Below, one piece after another: positions 33,749-45,989 of a DNA stretch of 64,000 nucleotides. The notes beneath the pieces are model-generated. The model worked only from the letters and a program-made list of their open reading frames with translations, had not been told where the DNA came from and ran no database searches. Every line of letters starts with the position of its first letter. Within the stretch, counting starts at the first letter, position 1. Made by a program: the position numbers and the translations under genes. The stretch lies in contig MU006117.1 in the NCBI GenBank assembly GCA_010093705.1, positions 139,707 to 203,706 of the forward strand, given 5' to 3'. This DNA is from Patellaria atrata CBS 101060. Lineage: Eukaryota > Ascomycota > Dothideomycetes > Patellariales > Patellariaceae.

Positions 33749-35894
33749 TTATTGGGGTGTCTTGCCCGGAATGGGATAAGCAGGCGCGACAACGCCTCCG
33801 AACCCGCTGGGCAATAGACCCGCATAATCCGCACCTTGAGCCAAGAACGGGGGGAAGTCTGGCAGATAGACGGAGCCCTGGGTCGGGATCTGGTTGAGGT
33901 TGAAGAAGCGGAAGATGATGTCGAAGACGCCGAGGGAGGGATAACCTTGGTTGCCGGAGAGAGCGCCGGTGGAGATGGCGGTGTGCTATGATAAGTCAGA
34001 AGGGGAACATTGACGGGGGATAAAGAAAATTCAGGGGGATACAAGGTGGAAAACTGGTGGGCGAAACGGGAATGTGGAGGGGAACAGGATGAAGAAAGAC
34101 TTACACCGACGGCGTGATCGATAATGTTTGTGGCTTTGTTCTTGAAGAAGCGGGTTTTCATATAGATGGCACTATCGAGAGGTGTGATGTAGTCGGCCGT
34201 GTTACTGATATAGAGGATATGACCAGCGATCTTGGTGCCGCAGAAGTTCGAAAGAAGTTTTCCTAATCCACTGTCAATTTTGTGTTGGGCAAGATAAGTA
34301 GAGTCTCACTTACGTGGGAAAACATTTATTGGTTTGACTTTCCATTCTAGTTCACGCAATATTAGTAATCTATACGATAATGATGCAGACCAATTTGCGT
34401 ACCTGAACAGAACAGCGTGTTCTGCGCAACGATACCACCAACAGCTGGCGAGGTAGCCAGCATTCTGTCGAGATACCGCTGGAAGTCTCGGTTGTTCTTT
34501 AGGCCAACGTTTGACGGATCCATGCACACACCGGCTATGATCAGATCGAACGGGGGATCAATACCAAGTGGTGGAAGGGGAGCAGGCTCAGCGTAGATGA
34601 TAGCGGAGGCAGCACCAGTGGCGGGTCCAGCTTGACCAGCTTCCAACTCGGCAAGGAGACCAGCCAGTTGAGGAAAGAACGTGAAAGAATCTCCAAGTGC
34701 TGTGCCGACAAAGTTATGGAGAGCTGAGTAATCGAAGGGCGGGTATGGCGCATTGGGAATGGATGCCCTCTTGAACTTTCTGTCAATAGCCTCATAACGC
34801 CTTCTGAGTTGAGCTGGGGTAGTCGAGTTGCCCAGGAATGGACATGCTTCTGGGCCGGCAGCAACACAGGTCGTGAAGAAGCCGTCAAGAGCAAGCTCAG
34901 AATCAACAACGGTGCTGGGTTGATCATCTGATACAGTATATTGAAGATCTGAGCGCACAACACCTGGATATTGTTAGCACATAGAAAGCAAACAACAGAT
35001 GAGTCAGAGTGGCACAAACCATCCAATACGAACTTATCAACTGCTTCAGGGTAAAGAGCGGCGAACGTTTGAGCAGTGTGAGTCCCGGAGGAAAACCCGT
35101 AGAAGCTAATCTTCTTATCACCCATGGCTCTCATGACTGTGTACATATCAACAGCACTAGGGTAAGTTCCCGACCATTTGAGTGCGTTGCCGCTATACCT
35201 GGCGCAGTTTTGCGCGAACCGTTTAGCACGAGCACGCTGAGCGGGAAGTGCACTCCTCGAAGATCCTAGAACAGGTGGCGCAGTCCTTTGCCAGTTGACG
35301 CGTGCTTCCTGGTTCGGGAAGCAGCGGATTGAGGGGGTAGAATAGCCTGTTCCACGTCTATCGATTCCAATAACATCTAAGTTAGGATAGAGAGTAGCAA
35401 AATCACGTCCAATCTGAATCACAGCATTGGTACTACCATCGATGTTAGAAGTGAGGTAGAAAACACTCAGGGATAATGATTACTTAGAAGCACTGAAGCC
35501 GCCTGGGAGGTAGTTAGCACCAGAGTACTACAATGTAACAGATACTGACTTACCCAGAGAGAACACAACGCTACCGGTTCGATTGCCACCAACTGCCGGA
35601 AGCTTTACAACGGCTATCTCGACCTTTTCCCGCCGTTTAGGATGTGTTACATCCGCAGGGACCTAGCAATTAGACATTAACACTGCGAATAACTATCAAA
35701 TGGTATCCCGAGTGGTCATTTACACGAAGACGAGCGCACTGGAATCCATCATAGCAATCCACCCAGGTCAAAGTATCTCGAGGAGTAAGGCTAGGAAAGA
35801 AATTGGGATCAATCGCGGTCGGAGGCGCTTGGGCAGAAACACATGTTGCAAGAATCGCACCGCAAAGGGCACTGAGTCTGTAAAGAGTGACCAT
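33749..35894 (-). CDS. Secreted TAP-like alpha/beta hydrolase (serine peptidase family S33 type)
   Basis: Eight exons in phase: 35894-35724, 35662-35554, 35502-35484, 35432-35020, 34963-34403, 34346-34314, 34262-34105 and 33985-33749, giving 566 residues. A signal peptide (about 1-21, LCGAILATCVSA) precedes the fold. Landmarks are LDVIGIDRRGTGYSTPS (strand before the lid), the nucleophile elbow GFSSGTHTAQ, and the C-terminal TAP block ISNTADYITPLDSA with the expected Asp; the catalytic His should be in IIDHAVGHTAIS. Fungal relatives are secreted or wall-bound peptidases or esterases related to tripeptidyl aminopeptidases; the substrate is unknown. The usual NPGGPGGSG oxyanion loop appears only as LGGGFSAS, spread over a 19-nt exon, so that part of the model is the least certain. 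The seven introns are 47-119 nt. Confidence 0.82.
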
Positions 35895-37351
35895 GGTCGG
35901 ATTGGACTCAATGAAAACGAATGTAGAGATGGATGTCGACCGGACGACAAATCTTGTTCAGGGGATGCTACTTTGATATATAAAGGTCTACGAGGTAGAT
36001 CTATAACCCGTCTGACAGAGCTTTGGGCAAGTTCACACTATGCAGTGAGTGGAGCAGATACCGAAATGAGGTATAACTGCAACACAGGGGCGGTTAATGG
36101 CGCTCAGGACGGTTTGGCTCGGCTTCACTTGTGTTCCTTTTGCTCCAACGTCTGTTTCTCCATCGTGGCGAGGCGTCAACTTTATAACATAGAGGACTAA
36201 ATAGAAGTTGTCGTTACCTTGCCATATTTTCACCAGTTTAGAATATTTGTAAAGTCTAGGCCCGCTATGCGGACTAGAATGCTTTTCAGAACTTTCTTGA
36301 GTGGGTGACATGTCCAAAAGCTGGTACTGTACACTTCTGCATACAGACTTGAGCAAGTTTGAGGACGGACAATGAATTAACACTAGCCTAGCGTCAAGAG
36401 CTGAGAAGGACCCCTGATAGGAGTATGTCACTATTGGGAGAAAAACCGGGAGCCAAGAGAATAGCTGCTGGTCCAAGTTAAAAGACAGATAGGACTACAG
36501 GAAGACAAAGACCTATTCCACCATATCGTAACTAAAAAGCAGGGGATCCAGTGATTTGGCCAAGCTTTGGGCTCAAGGCTGAGAGGTTAAAGGGGAGCCT
36601 CGATCTCAATTGCATGCGAATCGTAAACTCTACAAAGCGCCCCTCTTCAAGCCACAGATTCTATCGTGGCAGAGCCGTAAGCTCGGAGAGTCAATATTCC
36701 GCTTTCACCAGACAAAGATCTTTTTAAAAGAATATAAATCGAATTCGTGATCGTTCATGTAGAGTAGGTTAAACTTTATATGATCCCTGACCACAGTATG
36801 GTGAGTGTCGAACTTACACCACGCCGCGGAATATGGTCATTATAGGGATCTCTTGAGGAGCTTACTGTAGCTTAAATAGATCTCACAAGGATACCAAGCA
36901 TGATTGATCACCAGTGCAGCCACATTCTAAGAATCGGGTAAAACCGAACGACCAAGGAGACGAGAGTTGTGGAGGAAAGATGGTTCAAGCATTGGCCGTG
37001 AAAACGCCGGTTTTCGCTTAAAGCGCTTAGCGTCATGTCCGCTAGTCAGTAATAGTTTAATTCATCTTCAGCTGAATACGTAGTTACCACAGCACTTCCC
37101 TACTATCACGAGAAAATAATCTTCAATCACTGATCAGAGACAAGCACCAGGGAACAGCAGATTATTTCACACTTTTTTTTTATTTCTATTCATTTCGTTA
37201 ACAACCAATTATCCAATCCCGCAGAATAAATACAAGTAATCCGAACAACTACATGAAGATAGGGGTAACAAATCTCCCAAATACAAACTCGGGGCAACAC
37301 TTGTTGTTTGACACAGAATGCTCTCGATCTCTCATAACTTAGAGTAGTATA
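35895..37351. other. Intergenic, no gene recognised
   Basis: Promoter side of the hydrolase gene and 3' flank of the orphan gene at 37352. AT-rich with only short frames. Confidence 0.5.
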
Positions 37352-39967
37352 TCAGATCCGGTGTCGACAGTTTCTGATGTCCTGTCTAGCATAAAGGATC
37401 CTCTCCTCGCTTTGACAGTCATGTGGCAAGAATGTCCACAGTTGCTTTGCATGATCGTCCCCGCTCATCTTCTTAGGGTCATCACGATGAGCGCCGAGGA
37501 ATAAGGGAACATCGAAATCTCGTACTAATTGCTTCCGGGCCATATCGAGCTCCTCAATAATGCTAAACTCCTTACATAGCTCTTCACGGATCGTGTGCTT
37601 TAAGTCCAGCACTGTATCCTGGCCACGACGACGTATTGTGATTCGCCAGTTGGGGCGGCTGATGTAGTTCCTACCACGAATAAATATCTCACGAGATATC
37701 TGATTGAACACTACGATAACAGCGATATCAGACATTTGATCTTCTGGTTGACACCCCGGCCCGAAAGCGGCGCCTCGGTCGGTAAGAGCGTTACTAGGAG
37801 GGTTTCGAGGTGTCCTGAACGAAACTACATCTTGTGGGATTCCTCGTCTAGGAGCAATCATATCATCTCCAGCACCTGTGCCTCTATGTTGACCTTCGAA
37901 GAAGTCCCTTGAGTCACGCTCTGGATGTGTGCTCATCTGATAGTCAGCGCGAGGTCCAGTCGGGGCGCGAAAACCGATCTGGGCGCGGGGCCTAGTCGGG
38001 ATAGAAGAGTGTAACGAGGCGCGATGCATATCTTGACGCGGTTGCATACCCTGCGTGGTAGGAGGAACATTCCGGGGACCGATATACGAGTCCTGTTGGA
38101 TATGCGACTCCCCTTCAGGCTGCAGTTGTCGGTACCGATTATCCCAAATTTGTCTCGGGGCGTAACGACCTCCGTATACTTCCCGATGACGAACACCTTG
38201 AGCATCCCAAGCTAATCTGAGTGCATTAGGTCCGCTGTAAGTCTCTCGATGACGGTCACCTTGATCGTATGCCGGTCTATGAGCGTCTATATGTTGCCCT
38301 CGGTGAGGTCTGTCGTTGACATGGATGCGGCGCATCTTCGGGATGGGTCCTTGTTGGGGTGAGTGGGCAGTAGCATCTCCCGTATCCCTAGGTGATCGTG
38401 GACGCTTGTTCTGCGCGGTTTCTTCATCCATACGTGCTTCTGTGCTCTTCTGAGCATTTCTCTGAGATTCCAAAGCATAACTTGGCAGCTCGGATTGACA
38501 AATCGTAGAAGGATTATCTTGCTGCCGTTGTGCTTGATCAACCATACCTTCTGAACGAATGGATTCAGGCGTGGCTGGATGCCGTTGTTCCGCACTGATA
38601 ACAGGTTCTTCGCCATTGTCCTTGCGAGTACGAACGGCAAGGGCCAGCGTACTGGATGACGAACTGCCCGAACTAGAGTAAGGTGGGTCCTCGTCCTCGT
38701 CCTCATCCTCATCATCGCAATCGAAATCATCGTTCCTATTCTCCGGGTTATACTCCTCTACAAATTTCTTTACAGAGCTGGTGTGATCTATGACCGAACG
38801 AGGATCATGAATAAGGCTGTGCTTGATGCCCTTCTTCAATCTTGTTGCGCCGTACGTCTCTATTAACTTATTGAGCTCATTAAGTAATTTGGCATCTCTC
38901 AGTGCGACTTTATTGCCGGCGTTCACTGATGTGCTCTTCGAGATAAAGAGACGTCCAAAAGAGTCGAGCCTTGCGTACACCGACTTTGCATTACTCAGAT
39001 AAGTACCAATCCTCCAAGGACGCTTGTTAACGTTTGGTAGTTCTAAAGGTGTTAGTACCCTTGACGCGAATCTACATCGTTGCCCTTGGTCATCCTTGAC
39101 ATAGACGTCCACTCTAACATTCATACGGCGGCGGTCTATCTGTGGAGGAGTCATATATTGCTGGAGAACTGGTCCGGGTTCGAGTAGTATTTCTTCCCCA
39201 CCGAGGTATATATCCCATTCGATACGGTCTTCATCATTGAGCAGTCGTAACGTTCGCCGAATCTTATCAACGACCGATACCTTGACTAGTGCTGCGATTC
39301 CGTCACTATCTGCATTAGCTGATATGTTATCCTCAACCGCACTCCACTCTTCGAAGACGTCTACGGTTCCTCTCCGAAAAGTTATGGTGAGTGTAACCTC
39401 CACATCTCCCAGTCGCGGTCTGCCTTGGTATATACCCCGTTTTCCGGCGGAAGGTGCTGCATTGTTGTTAATGTTGGTTTGGGCACTTGATGTGTTTCCA
39501 TCTTTGTTCGTGATTGCGATTTGTTTCATGGTTGCATCTTCAGTAGTGTCTCTATTGTGCCCCGTATCCACATCCATGAGGAGAGAATCTGTAGGACTTA
39601 CAGAATTCCAGGATTCTTGACGTGCATGGATTTGTCGTTCAGCGCCGGCACGGGTTTCGGGTGAAGGCACCGCAGGAGAATCATCATGTTCGTCATCGTC
39701 GGTCTTGCCAGATACCTTGGGCTCTTTCTGGATAGTTGCTGGCGACAGACTGGCCGGCGTATTATGTCCTGTCTTCTTCGACGTGTAATGAATCGCTATT
39801 TCAATGACCTGTTGGTAATCCTCGCTCTCCGTCCAATCGGGCTTTACGGCTGAAATAAAGGCGCGAAATTTGTCGTATGTCTCTACTTCATCAAGCTTGA
39901 CGATGATCGGTTCATCATTCCTTCCAACTTCTGTTACAATGACGGACCTGTTATCTTGGGTCGACAT
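37352..39967 (-). CDS. Orphan 871-residue protein, low-complexity middle
   Basis: A single exon; the start is set at the ATG of MSTQDNRSV because the upstream frame (to 40180) is His/Ser/Tyr-rich and untranslated-looking. Residues about 1-75 (VIVTEVGRNDEPIIVKL) and 190-330 (VEVTLTITFRRGTVDVFEEW, WDIYLGGEEILLEPGP) have regular beta-rich patterning. The middle is disordered, with an acidic run (DDEDEDEDED), a Ser run and SPRDTGDATAHSPQ. Near 580-630 a unit of the form D-x-G-x-RHRE-x-Y-x-G repeats, ending RLAWD and RQIWD. The C-terminal 125 residues are again folded (IAVIVVFNQISREIFI, WRITIRRRGQDTVLDLKHTI). No family is recognised; the C-terminal block has a faint ubiquitin-like/PB1-like alternation, a guess only. 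A long intact frame with normal codon use indicates a real, probably lineage-restricted gene. Confidence 0.7.
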   Translation of the reverse strand: MSTQDNRSVIVTEVGRNDEPIIVKLDEVETYDKFRAFISAVKPDWTESEDYQQVIEIAIHYTSKKTGHNTPASLSPATIQKEPKVSGKTDDDEHDDSPAVPSPETRAGAERQIHARQESWNSVSPTDSLLMDVDTGHNRDTTEDATMKQIAITNKDGNTSSAQTNINNNAAPSAGKRGIYQGRPRLGDVEVTLTITFRRGTVDVFEEWSAVEDNISANADSDGIAALVKVSVVDKIRRTLRLLNDEDRIEWDIYLGGEEILLEPGPVLQQYMTPPQIDRRRMNVRVDVYVKDDQGQRCRFASRVLTPLELPNVNKRPWRIGTYLSNAKSVYARLDSFGRLFISKSTSVNAGNKVALRDAKLLNELNKLIETYGATRLKKGIKHSLIHDPRSVIDHTSSVKKFVEEYNPENRNDDFDCDDEDEDEDEDPPYSSSGSSSSSTLALAVRTRKDNGEEPVISAEQRHPATPESIRSEGMVDQAQRQQDNPSTICQSELPSYALESQRNAQKSTEARMDEETAQNKRPRSPRDTGDATAHSPQQGPIPKMRRIHVNDRPHRGQHIDAHRPAYDQGDRHRETYSGPNALRLAWDAQGVRHREVYGGRYAPRQIWDNRYRQLQPEGESHIQQDSYIGPRNVPPTTQGMQPRQDMHRASLHSSIPTRPRAQIGFRAPTGPRADYQMSTHPERDSRDFFEGQHRGTGAGDDMIAPRRGIPQDVVSFRTPRNPPSNALTDRGAAFGPGCQPEDQMSDIAVIVVFNQISREIFIRGRNYISRPNWRITIRRRGQDTVLDLKHTIREELCKEFSIIEELDMARKQLVRDFDVPLFLGAHRDDPKKMSGDDHAKQLWTFLPHDCQSEERILYARQDIRNCRHRI

Positions 39968-41030
39968 TGCGAACAGTTCTGACCGAGGATCCGATCTATG
40001 GGTAGGTGGAATGATGTATGCGTAGCTATGTGTGATGGATGTATCGAAAAATGTAGGTGTCCAATGCGAGTGCGAGCGCGATATTGATATGATGTCTCGA
40101 CTTTCGAAGGTAAGTTGCAGGATAAAGTGATGGAATGGAGACGTATAACGGTTTAAATATCCGTTGAGACTCTCAATCACAAGCCTTTCGTTCTTCGTGC
40201 CCCTCTTTAGTCGTAATTCATGGTATGTGTATGCTCAGTGTTATGCATGTGGTTGAACAATGATATATTACCAGGGACAGTATCGCGCGAGCGTACTCCT
40301 TCGGAAGTATGTTGGTTATCAGAAGTTTACAGCGAAGGATGTATCGCGAAGAAATTTTTGCGGCCTTTATATAAACAAGGATGCGACACTGGGGGATCAT
40401 CTTAGGGAAGGAGCGAAGAGCCTCCTGTGAGGCTCCTTCTCTCTTTGTGGCCTGGGACCTCGACATGTGCCTGCCTCGATAACGTCTTCTCTTAAAATAG
40501 TGAGTGTTGATTAACAATGTTGTAGACCGCGACGCCGAACTGGCACATGAGATGAATCACGCATGTTAAATTGGACCAATCATACGAGGAACCACTGGAC
40601 AGATTTTCTGTAACACCACCGTAAGGTATAAGGTAATGTCTTGGGTTCACTTGGTTTTGTGAATGTAAGATTCGGGATAACCTAATAACGTCAATCCCGT
40701 CAGTATCCAAGGCAATCATCAGTGTTGATGACTAACCTGGGTTTTAATGGACGTCGGGTGATGTCTTAACATCACGTGAGAATACCCCTAACACCTTAAT
40801 TAAACCACAACCCGATATCCTGCTGGTCAGTCCAGTGTCCTGGTACTGATGTCGATGGTAAGTCCGTGAAACGACGATAGTAATAAATATCATGTCTTCG
40901 AAGACTTCGCGTCCTTCATTGAAACCTAGTGCCCAACGTACCATTACTCCGCGTATAACTCCATCCATGCACTTGATTAACACGTCCAATCGTCCTCACG
41001 ACGACATAACAACCCCTCATCACCCAAATG
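39968..41030. other. Intergenic between orphan gene and Rab GAP gene
   Basis: No gene seen. A GAGCCTC-CTGT-GAGGCTC inverted repeat lies at 40418-40435; its meaning is unknown. Confidence 0.5.
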
Positions 41031-44000
41031 CTACCTCTCAAATAACTCCTCGCCCTTTGTACTCTCAGCCACCGGCGCAGGAGCGCCAATCTCCCTATCC
41101 ATAAGATTCTCGACTGGCTTGCTGACGCCGACATCTGCTGTCTCTGCACCTTCTAACAACTCCCTATCCGTATCCATGACCGATCTTGTCTCCGGATCAC
41201 CCTTGCCCCGCGGAGTCCTAAGATCATCGTGTTCATCTTCACTATCCTCATCTCTACCCGTCGCCGCACGATCGAGCTCACGTTGCGCTTCGTCCATGCG
41301 TCGCCGTACCTCTGCTGCGACTCGCATGCCGTCGGATACAATATTGTCAAGCATACCTCTGATGCCTTTACCTGGTGCTGCGACGCCAGCACTAGCGCCT
41401 CCGACGGGGAGGGTTACATTCGAGCCTCGTCCCGGAGCACCGGCATTTGAAAACGTGGTTAAGTTGGCGGAAAGTGAGGTAGAGGAAGGAATGGACGGGT
41501 CGAAGAGCTTGAAGGAGTTAGAGAAGGCGGAGTCGAAGAAGTTTTCGAGAACTTCGTCCGCGAGAATGACCATGCGGAAAGTTGGGAGTGTGATGAAGAG
41601 AGGATTATTGGGATCCAATGCTGCGTTTGCTGCAGCTTGGTTGGGTCTAGGTGTTTGAGGAGATTGGGATTTCTTAGGAGAGGTAGGCTTCTCGTTATTT
41701 CCCAGATCAAGGAGATCGTCCTCATCGTCACCGATAGAAAAGTTGTCGATACCAGCGGCTGCTTCTTTTACTTCACCTTCCGTGCGTTGCTGGTCTGGAT
41801 CTGCATATTCGAAACATCGACGGATGAACGCGGAGACGCTACTTAGGAACTGCTCATCTCTATTTTCCCTTCTTCCTTCCCGGGTTTCTGAGGACACCTG
41901 GGTCTGCAGATCATTCATAGAAGGTGATGACGATAAGGATCTCTCAAACCCGCGCCTTGAGAGGAAGAGTAACGCTTCGGATATCCTTAGTATTCCTTCA
42001 CGATCAACCTTACCGTCACCGTCATCATCGTATAGCTCGAAGAAGTAGCTGATGTTTGACATTATATCCTTTGTTCCTTTGACTTGTGCAAAGCCGGCAA
42101 CAACATTCTGTAAGGTAAGGGCACCTGTATTATCTTTGTCCCATTTTTGGAACAATCTCTTCATGAATTCATGATCTGTTGGTTCAGGTCCTGCTCCCCA
42201 CGGTGATAGATTAACAGGCCGGCCCTTCAAGCTATTACCGAAGTACGAGTGCTGTTTCTCCGATTGCGAGTCTTGTAACGGCGTGCTGGGCGAATCCGTT
42301 ACTGCCCATCTCGTGATTCCTATCAATGATGAGCGCTGTGTACTCTACTTGGAACTGCCGTAGTCGCGTAAACTGCGGGAGAGTAAACAAAGAAGAGCAA
42401 ACTTACCAGCGAGAAACTCTCTAAATGTATCGTAATCCATCTGTGTGGCACTCGGCCCAAGCCCTACTCTCCCCGTTTCCACAGTATTACTAGGGACGCC
42501 AGTTACTACTTCAGTCGCTTTGGTCCTTGCATTTTTCGTCTTCCGGTCAGCCTCGGCTTGGATAGTTTGTAATCTTTGTTGTCGCTCATATAAGACTCCG
42601 TAAAACCGGTCATAGATAAATCCTAAATCATTACTGCTCAGTCGTTTGCTTTCTGGGCCTAGATTGCGTATCGACGTCCGTTTGGCAAAGCTCTCAATAC
42701 TATCTAGCACCGCATCTTTATGTTTGGCTCTCTGTTCTGATATCGTATTTTGTGTGATTCCGGTGAATTCTTTAAAAGCAACAACCATAAGTTCCTGAAA
42801 CCGGGTGACTGCTCGTAGTTTTGGATTTTCCGAATTTGGGTGGGCGGACTCATCGAGTCGAGAGAAATATGATTTAAGTATGGATATAAAAGTCCCGTCA
42901 TCGGTTGCATCTAACAGTTCCTCACCATTGATCCGCAGGATAGCCAGGCCGATCTGAAAAAGGACCTTTGGACCCTCTAGGAAAAATACATCTAAGACAC
43001 GGAAAGCAAAAATGAGGGGCATAGAGTTTATGTAAAGCGAGAGAAACCAGGGTAGAGAGACCACAGACAGCTGTATGTCCGACCTGACTAGGTGTTCCCA
43101 TAAGATAGGCATAGTCTTTTCTACTAGTGATTCGAATACTCTCTGATCAAGAAGAGTTCCGTACATCGTCTGGGAGTAATAACCCGGTAAAAGAGTGTTG
43201 CAAAGGACAGATAGAAGGAAAAATGCTTGAGATTCGGACATGTATCTACGATGATTAGTAAAGTTCACGGCACGATAGCGTTTGAGTTCATACATCAATA
43301 ACGCGGCAACGACAATGTTCATTGCCTGACAGTATCCAACATCCGGGTTTATCCAACTGTATGCTGTCAATACGCGCCTTAACCTCCCAATACCTTCCTC
43401 TTCTTGAAAACCAGGGTATTCAGGAAGACTTCGGTTTAGATCTTTTTCAATCTCATCTATGGCTAAAGACTCTCTCCCTTCGTACTTCTTCAAAGTTTCC
43501 TCAAACAGCTTTGGGTTTTGTAGCCGCTCAAAGAATGAACCTGACGTAAGTTCCCATATCTCACCTCTTAAGCGGTTTGGGAGACCGACACGGATGAGCT
43601 TGTGGAACGTAGGTTGGCGTACGAGGGTCGCGTTTCGACCATTCTCTTTCATCTCCTCCCTCCAAAGTCTCATTTTGGTAGCATCGCGTAGCTTTCTTAC
43701 ATTTCCGGGATATTTATAAATCTTCCCTAAGCCAGTATCCGGAGGTTCCCGCATTCCAGAGTCATGGTTCTCAGGGCCGCCTTTCTCGTCTGACAGTTCA
43801 GACAATAGAAACTCAGAGTAACACTCCGAGACCACTGCCCGCAGGTTCTCCACCTCTTTCACACCTTCTCGAAGGCCCTTCTTCAGACCATCACAGAAAC
43901 GTTCGCATTGCTGCCGACTCCCCGCCATTTGTATCGTCAGCTTCTGGCCTCCAGACGATCCCGAACCCTTCCCTTTGCCATCACCAGAGCCATTCCATGT

Positions 44001-44471
44001 AGTTATTGCTAACGCAAACATGTAACTGTGAGTTGGTAACCGTTCTACCCGTCTAATCGCACATAAGGGTAGAATAAACCCATTTCCGGCGGGACCGGCC
44101 CCATGCGTCTGACCTGTGAACGCACTGGATGCACTCAGACTAGCTGTGTTCAGGAAACTCGAGCCCTGCGTTGAAAACAACAGGTATTGCTCGCTCAGAT
44201 GTAGTTTTCCAACATAATGATTCCCTTGTACCCTTGTTCCATCCTTCTCCCCGCGTGAGCCCTCGTTCTGCGGCCCTCTTTGCGTATGGTGAGGGGCCAG
44301 AGTGAGCTCCGCAGTAATCTCTTGGAGTGGATTCTGGGAAGCCGGCAGTCGGAATTGGCTTCTGAAAAGGGTTGCTTTGGAAGGTCTTCGGTCTGATCCT
44401 GGGTTTAAAGGAGAGAGTGTCGGGTCGATGAATTGCTGAGCTTTCTGAACGAGGGAAGAGAGATTGAACAT
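41031..44471 (-). CDS. GYP2: GRAM-TBC-EF-hand Rab GAP, Mdr1/Gyp2 type
   Basis: Three exons: 44471-43294, 43245-42407 and 42319-41031, giving 1101 residues. The first intron (43293-43246) is 48 nt and could be misread as coding because its length is 3n without a stop; removing it restores AALLIYMSESQAF, as in the family. Layout: a GRAM domain with KLHLSEQYLLFS (about 40-190), then RVGLPNRLRGEIWELTSGS opening the TBC domain (about 290-510). Both catalytic fingers are present: IEKDLNR (Arg finger) and GYCQAMN (Gln finger). The EF-hand region is in exon 3 (DDDGDGKVDREG and DKDNTGALT). The tail is disordered and acidic. The yeast member is a GAP for Ypt6 and other Rabs in Golgi/endosome traffic; this one should act similarly. 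Confidence 0.9.
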
Positions 44472-44956
44472 TGCGTTTGACGAGGTTTCTGTTAACCTAA
44501 ATAAGAAGCTAGTTACATGTCAGAACTCCGAGTCTATCCACGCAGTATGCTATCTGATAGAGCCTTACAGAGCTGCTAAGGCTGAGGAATGGATATCATG
44601 TTTAAATTCGAGTGGGAGAGTACTATTGGCTAAGCTCTCCAGAGTTACAGAACAGAGAAATGCCGAAGAACTACCGGCAAGATTTACATCAGGTATGCTT
44701 TGACCAATAAGGTGTCCGGGAAGTCACTACACTAATAAGAACACACCCCACAATTTGATCTGGTAGATACTCCAGAACATGTCAATTGGTAACATTCTGT
44801 CGAGTCGATTCATTAGGTTTAGAAGGACTAATGCTCCATACAGCAACCCTACGGGTCAAGACTAAATCCTGCAGCATTCCCCTACTGCTTCTTCCTCTAT
44901 AGATGTTATGCACTACTAGAACTTAGTGCTGAGAATTTTAAGTAAACTATCTCTTC
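44472..44956. other. Intergenic, promoter of the Rab GAP gene
   Basis: No gene seen; short spacer between two minus-strand genes. Confidence 0.5.
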
Positions 44957-45989
44957 CTACATAGCACCTGGGTATTGTACGCTTACTATAACGAGGGTCT
45001 TGACTTGAGTAGTATAAGACCATAAGATATCATGAAAGAGAGTTCGGACAGTACACCATTTTGTATACCAAAGGCATAGAGCATATGAGGATTGACAACT
45101 CCCATGGGAGAAGAGGTACTTATACCGGAAGTCCGTTTCTGGCTGTGTGATTGTACGACAACCTATGCATTCCATAGCAGAGAATCCCGAGCCGTCCATT
45201 GATGCCCACCACTTCCGATGGTTTTGACAGTTATACCTCATAAGTGAGGGATGATCCAGTTTATAATTTTCGGGAACATGCAAGTACAGGTCTCGTCTAA
45301 ACGCCGGCGTAGATTCAATAGCTTCGAGGAAGCTCTCGCTTGATACAAGGATCGCTTGGTACTTGAAGGCGATCTTGACAACTAGGTTCCGAAGCGGACG
45401 ATAATTCGGTGGTGTCGTATAAACAAGTTTTACGGCTTGATCGAAACCGTGTTCCATAAGTTCGGATACGGTCATCTCTTCTTCAGTCGTATACCGCTTA
45501 AACTTCCGCCTCGCATGCTCTTTGAGTGCGGGAACAATATACTTGTCACCGATCGCGTACATCTTTGCATGAAATGGGAGCGATTCCTCTCTCTCTCGAG
45601 TCTCGTAGTCGAGCCTATACAGAAACTCCAGCATCGCTCACACAGCTGTGGGATCATCGTCGTGGAGTTTGATGACGCCAGATTCAGCTTCCTATATGTA
45701 CGCGTTAGTAATCAAATTCTAACAACAGGTAATCCCGCGACCTACCTTGAAACCTTGTTTGAATGCGTTCGCAAAATACTCGCACCGTCCGCCTAATACG
45801 AACCTATGAAGGTTGTACCGATCCTCGCAACAGACGACTACCAGATCGGAGTACAGGCCAGAGCTGAACGATCTGTTTCAACACAATACGTTATTTCCAC
45901 TACTTCGTACCGAATAGACAGACTTACTCGCTCATGAATTCCTTAAAAGCCACATATGCCTCCTTACTATTCATCCTTTCTTTATGCAT
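44957..45989 (-). pseudogene. BTB/POZ-domain protein gene interrupted by an in-frame TGA
   Basis: Exons 45989-45928, 45872-45746 and 45691-44957 join in phase and encode a BTB domain: YSDLVVVCCEDRYNLHRFVL, CEYFANAFKQGFKEAESG, IKLHDDDPTAV, then a TGA at 45640-45638, then AMLEFLYRLDYE, the conserved next strand and helix. The stop sits exactly where fungal BTB proteins have one residue before AMLxFLY, so it looks like a recent nonsense change (CGA to TGA would do). About 225 intact codons follow, including KYIVPALKEHARRKF and a Cys-rich tail (CIGC). No donor/acceptor pair removes the stop while keeping the motif. Alternatives are a sequencing error, a downstream start, or readthrough. Fungal proteins of this form are often of unknown function; some BTB proteins are Cullin-3 adaptors. 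Confidence 0.7.

Noticed and set aside
40418-40435. Perfect 7-bp inverted repeat resembling a bacterial terminator
   Set aside because: In a fungal intergenic region a single short hairpin has no known terminator role.
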